A stretch of 64,000 bases of DNA from DASSUW01 sp963806395. Lineage in GTDB: Bacteria > Actinomycetota > Thermoleophilia > Solirubrobacterales > Solirubrobacteraceae. The DNA is taken from contig CAWDYI010000009.1 of NCBI GenBank assembly GCA_963806395.1, positions 310,001 to 374,000 on the forward strand. The letters are read 5' to 3'. Position 1 is the stretch's first letter. The number at the start of each line of letters is the position of its first letter. Under the pieces are notes generated by a model. That model was not told the DNA's origin and did not search any database. It worked only from the letters and a program-made list of their open reading frames with translations. Of this stretch, positions 59,610 to 64,000 are shown piece by piece. A program made the translations under genes and the position numbers.

Positions 59610-61063
59610 ACGGTCAGGGTCACGGTCTGCAGCTCGGTGAAGGCGTCCATCACGTGGGTGCCGCCGACCCGCCCGATACCGCTGTCGGTGCCGGCGCGGC
59701 CGCCGAACGGCAGGTGCGCCTCCCAGTAGTTGGACGACTCGTTGATGTTCACCCATCCCGTGCGGACCGAGTCGGCGAACCGCAGGCCGTTCCCCAGGTC
59801 GCGTGTGAAGATCGCCGACAGCAGCCCGTACGGTGACGCGTTGGTCTGTTGGATCGCCTCGTCGAGCGATCCGATCGAGACCACCGGCGCGATCGGCCCG
59901 AACGTCTCCTCGGTCGACGCGCGCGCGTCGGGCGGCACGTCGCTGAGCACGGTCGCCGGCCAGTACAGGTCGGTCGGGAACCCTTCCGCGCGCGAGCCGC
60001 CGGTCACGACCGCGGCGCCGCGGTCGACCGCGTCGGCGACGTGCTCGTCCATCTTCGCCGCCACGCCGCCGTTGTTGACCGGACCCATCGTCGTCGCGTC
60101 GTCGAACGGGTCGCCGAGCAGCACCGTCTCGGTCACCCTGCGCGCCAGGCGGGCGACGAAGTCGTCGCGCACCGCCTCGTGCACGAGGATCCGTTCTCCC
60201 GCCGTACAGCTCTGGCCCGCGCACAGGAAGCAGGCCGTCGTGACCGCCTCGACCGCCTTGTCGAGGTCGGCGTCGTCCATCACCACGACCGGGCCGTTGC
60301 CGCCCATCTCGATGACCACGGCCTTGCCGGCCGCGGCCGACGCGACCGACCGTCCCGTGGCCGTCGACCCGATGAACGCGACCGCGCGCGTGCCCGGGTT
60401 GCGGGCGATCTCGTCGCCGACCAGCGGGCCGGGCCCGGTGACGAGGTTCACGACGCCGGGCGGCAGGTCGGCGTCGGCGATGCACTCGGCGAGCGCCACC
60501 GCCGACACCGCGGTGGTCGGTGCCGGCGTCCACACGACCGTGTTGCCGGCCGCGAGCGCCGGCGCCAGCAGCTCCGCCGGCATCGTGTACGGCCAGTTCC
60601 AGGGCGTGATGATCCCGACCGCGCCGCGCGCGCGCCGTACGAGCATCACGCGCTTGCCGGGCGAGAACGAGTTCGGCAGCTCGCCGCCTAGGCGCTTGGC
60701 GTCCTCGGCCGCCATCCGCCAGTACTCGACCAGCTCGTCGACCTCGTCGTAGGCCTCCGCGCGCAGCGGCTTGCCCTGGTCGAGCGTGAGCGTGCGGGCC
60801 AGCTCGTCGCGGCGGCGCACGATCGCGTCGCCGACCTCGTGCATCTTCGCCGCCCGCTCGAACGCGGTCAGCCGCGACCAGCCCTCGAACGCGCGGTTGG
60901 CGGCCTCGATCGCACGCACGGCGTCGCCGCGGTCGCCCTGCGGGACCGTGCCGAGCGACTCGCCGGTCGCCGGGCTCGTCGCCTCGAACGTCTCTCCCGA
61001 CGCGGCCGCGCGCCACTCGCCGTCCACGAACATGCTGTGCGCCTTCGTCTGGGTCGAGCTCAC
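59606..61063 (-). CDS. NAD-dependent aldehyde dehydrogenase (betaine-aldehyde dehydrogenase candidate)
   Basis: A 485-residue aldehyde dehydrogenase. MFVDGEWRAAASGETFEATSP opens the domain; PWNWPYTMPAELLAPALAAGNTVV, GSTATGRSVASAA, the catalytic Glu in VIEMGGNGP and the catalytic Cys in GQSCTAGERILV are intact. EETFGPIAPVV and the C-terminal LPFGGRAGTDSGIGR follow. The GTG at 61063 is coupled by GTGA to the GMC oxidoreductase stop. Context points to oxidation of betaine aldehyde or a similar aminoaldehyde; the sequence alone does not fix the substrate. Confidence 0.9.
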   Translation of the reverse strand: MSSTQTKAHSMFVDGEWRAAASGETFEATSPATGESLGTVPQGDRGDAVRAIEAANRAFEGWSRLTAFERAAKMHEVGDAIVRRRDELARTLTLDQGKPLRAEAYDEVDELVEYWRMAAEDAKRLGGELPNSFSPGKRVMLVRRARGAVGIITPWNWPYTMPAELLAPALAAGNTVVWTPAPTTAVSAVALAECIADADLPPGVVNLVTGPGPLVGDEIARNPGTRAVAFIGSTATGRSVASAAAGKAVVIEMGGNGPVVVMDDADLDKAVEAVTTACFLCAGQSCTAGERILVHEAVRDDFVARLARRVTETVLLGDPFDDATTMGPVNNGGVAAKMDEHVADAVDRGAAVVTGGSRAEGFPTDLYWPATVLSDVPPDARASTEETFGPIAPVVSIGSLDEAIQQTNASPYGLLSAIFTRDLGNGLRFADSVRTGWVNINESSNYWEAHLPFGGRAGTDSGIGRVGGTHVMDAFTELQTVTLTV

Positions 61064-62646
61064 GACGCGTGCACCGCCTGCGGCGCCGCGGCGCGGTCGT
61101 CGCTCTTGATCAGCTGCGCGCACTTCTCGCCGATCATCATCGTCGTGATGCACGGGTTGATCGCGACCAGGAACGGCATGATCGAGCCGTCGGCGACGCG
61201 CAGGCCGCGCACGCCCTTGACCCGCAGCTGCGGATCGAGCACCGCCTCGGGGTCGTCGGGCGCACCCATCCGCGCCGTGCACGACGGGTGGTAGACGGTG
61301 TTGTGGGTCTTGTGCACGTAGTCGACGAGCTCGTCGTCGGTCGTCGCGTCCGGGCCGGGCGCGAGCTCGCGCTCGATCCACGGAGCGAGCGCAGACTGTG
61401 AGGCGATCTTGCGCGCCAGCCGGACGCCGTGGACCATCACGCGCTCGTCGTGGCCGTCGGGGTCGGTGAAGTAGCGCGGGTCGACGCGGGCACGGTCGCG
61501 GAAGTCGGGCGAGCGCAGCCGCACTGTGCCGCGCGAGCGCCCGCGGCACACGTTCGGCGTCAGGCAGAACGCGCTCTCGGCGGTCGGGTAGCCCCAGCGC
61601 AGGGTGTTCATGTCGAACGGGACCGACCCGTAGTGCATCATCAGGTCGGGCCGGTCGAGCCCGTCCTCGGTGGCGGTGAAGAGGCCGATCTCCCACCACT
61701 GGGTCGAACGCTTGACCATCTGCTGCGCGGCCTCCCACATCACGATCCCCTCGACGTGGTCGTCGAGGTTGGCGCCGACGCCCGGGCTGTCGACCACGAC
61801 GTCGACCCCGAACTCGCGCAGGTGGCCGGCCGGGCCGATGCCGGAGAGCATCAGCAGCTTCGGCGTGTCGATCGAGCCGCAGGAGACGATCACCTCGCGG
61901 CGGGCGCTGACCGTCGTCGACGTGAAGAGGTCGGGGTTGAGGTACTCGACGCCGGTCGCGCGGCGCTCGGAGTCGAGCACGACGCGCTTGACCCAGCAGC
62001 CGGTGCGGATCTCGAGGTTGGGCCGCGAGTCCATGATCGGGTGCAGGTACGCGTGCGAGGAGGACATGCGCGTGTTGTCGGGCGACGAGTTGATCTGGAA
62101 CCACCCGGCGCCCTCGATCACCGTGCGGCCCTCGTTGAAGCGCACCGTGGGCAGCCCGGCCTCGGCGGCGGCCTCGAGCACGGCCACGCCGCACGGGTCG
62201 TCCGGCGGCACGGTGCGGATGATCACCGGGCCCGAGCGGCCGTGGTGGTCACCCGGCCCGTCGTTGGTCTCGAGCCCTTTGAGCAGCGGGATGATCTCGT
62301 CGGCGCTCCAGCCCTCGCAGCCCATCGCCGCCCACTCGTCGAGATCCTCGCGCGGCGTCCAGAAGGCGATGCACGAGTTGTGCGACGAGCACCCGCCGAG
62401 CACGCGGGCGCGCGCGTGGCGCAGGAAGCTGTTGCCCTTCTCCTGCGGCTCGACGGGGTAATCCCAGTCGTAGCCGGAGTCGAGCAGGAACATCCAGTCC
62501 TCGAGCCGCAGGATCGCCTGGTCGCCGACGTCCGACGGCCCGGCCTCGAGCAGGCAGACCGTGACGTTGGGGTCCTCCGACAGGCGCGCGGCCACGACGG
62601 CTCCCGCCGTCCCCCCTCCGGCGACGACGTAGTCGAACTCCTGCAT
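61060..62646 (-). CDS. GMC-family FAD oxidoreductase (choline-dehydrogenase-like)
   Basis: A 528-residue flavoprotein from the ATG at 62646 (GAGAGGAGAG upstream). The FAD-binding motif is YVVAGGGTAGAVVAARLSE, with the GMC signatures RARVLGGCSSHNSCIAFWTP and VSCGSIDTPKLLMLSGIGP. C-terminal catalytic His lies in NTVYHPSCTARMG, and the domain ends DGSIMPFLVAINPCITTMMIG. GMC members include choline dehydrogenase (BetA), glucose oxidase and alcohol dehydrogenases. Gene order (permease - GMC - ALDH - folate enzymes) favours oxidation of choline or a related amino alcohol. Confidence 0.9.
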   Translation of the reverse strand: MQEFDYVVAGGGTAGAVVAARLSEDPNVTVCLLEAGPSDVGDQAILRLEDWMFLLDSGYDWDYPVEPQEKGNSFLRHARARVLGGCSSHNSCIAFWTPREDLDEWAAMGCEGWSADEIIPLLKGLETNDGPGDHHGRSGPVIIRTVPPDDPCGVAVLEAAAEAGLPTVRFNEGRTVIEGAGWFQINSSPDNTRMSSSHAYLHPIMDSRPNLEIRTGCWVKRVVLDSERRATGVEYLNPDLFTSTTVSARREVIVSCGSIDTPKLLMLSGIGPAGHLREFGVDVVVDSPGVGANLDDHVEGIVMWEAAQQMVKRSTQWWEIGLFTATEDGLDRPDLMMHYGSVPFDMNTLRWGYPTAESAFCLTPNVCRGRSRGTVRLRSPDFRDRARVDPRYFTDPDGHDERVMVHGVRLARKIASQSALAPWIERELAPGPDATTDDELVDYVHKTHNTVYHPSCTARMGAPDDPEAVLDPQLRVKGVRGLRVADGSIMPFLVAINPCITTMMIGEKCAQLIKSDDRAAAPQAVHAS

Positions 62647-62663
62647 GGCGCTCTCCTCTCGGG

Positions 62664-64000
62664 TCAGTCGGCTCCGCCCGCCATGACCGGCGGCGCCGCC
62701 TCGGGCGCGTCGGCGGCATGGGAGGCGAGCGTCCCGGTCTTGTGGCGCTGCACGAACCAGTAGTAGGCGAAGCCGCCGACCAGCACGATGCCGACGAACA
62801 GCACACCGCCCCACTTCAGGTACCAGTGGAACGGCTCGACCGCGTTGTAGATCGACGCGCGCGGCCAGATCAGGTTGATCGCCATGAACAGGCCCCACGC
62901 GACCGCGAGGACGTTCACCGGCAGGCCCCAGCGGCCGAGCGAGAAGTAGCCCGCCTGCGCGTCCTGCGATCGCCACTGCCCGCGTATCCGCGCGAGCAGC
63001 ATCGGCCCGGTCACGAGCAGGTAGGCGATGTAGATCATGATGATCCCGATCGAGGTGATCACCGTGAAGATCTGCGGCTGATTGATGTTGACCAGCAGGA
63101 TCGCGATCGCGAGCACGCCGACGAGGACCGACGGGATGATCGGCGTGCGCGTCTTCGGGTGCACGCGGGCGAGATGCTCGCCCGCCGGCAGGTTGTTGTC
63201 GCGCGCCATCGCGAACATCATCCGGATCGTGGCCGTGTGGACCGCGAGGCAGCAGACCGTGATCGCGATCACGACGCACCACAGGAAGATGTCGCCGATC
63301 GTGCCGCCGAGGACGTCGAGGATGATGAACTGGAGGCCGCCGACGCCGATCTCCGGGTTGTTGATGTCCGTCACCGACATGATCGCGAACAGGAGGATCG
63401 CGCCGCCGATGAAGAACGAGGCGACGAGCGCCCGCAGGATCGCGCGCGGCGCGTTCTTGCGCGGGTTGTGCGATTCCTCGCCGAGCGAGCTCGCCGTGTC
63501 GAAGCCGTACATCACGTAGGCCGAGGCGAGCGAGGCGGCCAGGAAGGCGCCGAGGTAGCCGAGCTCCCAGTCGGCGCCGAGGCCCTGGGTCTCGAAGACG
63601 ACGCCCGGACCGCGCGTGACGTTCACGAGCAGGGCGAGAACGAGCAGCACGGCCGCGATCAGCTCGATCGCCACGCCGGTGCTGTTGATCCGCGACATCA
63701 GCTTGACGCCGATCGCGTTGATGATGGTCGTGAAGACGATCAGGACGGAGCCGAGGATCACGGCGTTGGCCGCGAAGTCGTGCGTGCCGGTGCCGTCGCC
63801 GTAGAACTGGAAGAACGGGTCGATCACCGGCAGGGTGATCTGGTACGCCAGCGCGACGGCGGCGACGGTGACGATCGACGCCGTGAGCATCATCCAGCCG
63901 GCGAGCCACGCGACGTGCGGGGTGCTGAGCCGCTTGGACCAGTTGTAGATCGAGCCGGCGATCGGGTAGCGCGAGGCGAGCTCGCAGAAGCACAGCGCGA
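62664..64000 (-). CDS. APC-superfamily amino-acid/amine permease (5' end beyond window)
   Basis: At least 445 residues of a polytopic permease; coding continues off the right edge (LCFCELASRYPIAGSIYNWSK). About ten helices are visible within the window, plus the signature SLGEESHNPRKNAPRAILRAL between helices, typical of the amino-acid/choline (ACT/GABA-permease) branch of the APC family. It would import the substrate of the operon by proton or sodium symport. The next gene (GMC oxidoreductase) starts 17 bases after its stop. Choline, betaine, ethanolamine or an amino acid are all possible substrates. Confidence 0.88.
   Translation of the reverse strand, partial: ALCFCELASRYPIAGSIYNWSKRLSTPHVAWLAGWMMLTASIVTVAAVALAYQITLPVIDPFFQFYGDGTGTHDFAANAVILGSVLIVFTTIINAIGVKLMSRINSTGVAIELIAAVLLVLALLVNVTRGPGVVFETQGLGADWELGYLGAFLAASLASAYVMYGFDTASSLGEESHNPRKNAPRAILRALVASFFIGGAILLFAIMSVTDINNPEIGVGGLQFIILDVLGGTIGDIFLWCVVIAITVCCLAVHTATIRMMFAMARDNNLPAGEHLARVHPKTRTPIIPSVLVGVLAIAILLVNINQPQIFTVITSIGIIMIYIAYLLVTGPMLLARIRGQWRSQDAQAGYFSLGRWGLPVNVLAVAWGLFMAINLIWPRASIYNAVEPFHWYLKWGGVLFVGIVLVGGFAYYWFVQRHKTGTLASHAADAPEAAPPVMAGGAD

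Overview
The window is about 70% GC and tightly packed. Most genes run in operons whose stop and start codons overlap (GTGA, ATGA, TGATG). Gene content points to a high-GC Gram-positive soil actinobacterium, most likely Thermoleophilia/Solirubrobacterales: very large secreted sugar-dehydrogenase/ThuA mosaics, many signal-peptide proteins with PKD and LamG modules, response regulator-thioredoxin reductase fusions, and an aerobic corrinoid methyltransferase cluster. That placement is inference from gene content; there is no rRNA, tRNA, IS element or CRISPR array to anchor it.

Layout. 1-2.0 kb: 5' end of a secreted sulfatase, a polysaccharide-deacetylase-like lipoprotein without its metal ligands, and a frameshifted alpha/beta hydrolase. 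2.0-16.6 kb: two giant paralogous secreted ThuA + sugar-dehydrogenase + PKD proteins, divergent from a secreted xylose-isomerase-like TIM-barrel protein, then small surface proteins (one sharing a C-terminal module with the TIM-barrel protein) and an M50 protease. 16.8-25.2 kb: an exopolysaccharide operon (UDP-sugar dehydrogenase, processive GT2 synthase, deacetylase, GlmS, two GH18-type proteins). 25.2-30.1 kb: a soluble two-component signalling island. 30.1-45.2 kb: beta-helix proteins, a siderophore-binding lipoprotein behind an iron-box-like palindrome, a cold-shock gene with several small proteins, a phosphodiester glycosidase and a LamG-flanked sugar dehydrogenase. 45.2-49.1 kb: receiver-thioredoxin-reductase fusion coupled to a cNMP-binding histidine kinase, then an IclR regulator. 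49.2-50.9 kb: a repeat-containing secreted protein.

50.9-64.0 kb is the most striking region: a methylated-amine catabolic regulon in three transcription units. One unit (minus strand) holds IclR, corrinoid protein, methylcorrinoid:tetrahydrofolate methyltransferase, ferredoxin-ASKHA corrinoid reactivator and a DUF1638 protein. Divergent from it are a non-pyrrolysine MttB/MtgB-type methyltransferase and a GntR regulator. Converging on those is an APC permease, GMC (choline-dehydrogenase-like) oxidoreductase, aldehyde dehydrogenase, methylene-tetrahydrofolate reductase and formyl-tetrahydrofolate deformylase operon. Together they read as: import choline or a related alcohol, oxidise it to the betaine, move a methyl group through corrinoid to tetrahydrofolate, oxidise it and release formate. 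The substrate is inferred, not proven.

Three genes (the hydrolase at 1.57 kb, the MttB homologue at 56.08 kb, PurU at 58.24 kb) each carry one single-base frameshift. Two lie in short homopolymers and the third within a G/C-rich stretch. This looks more like consensus error than gene decay, but reads are needed to decide.
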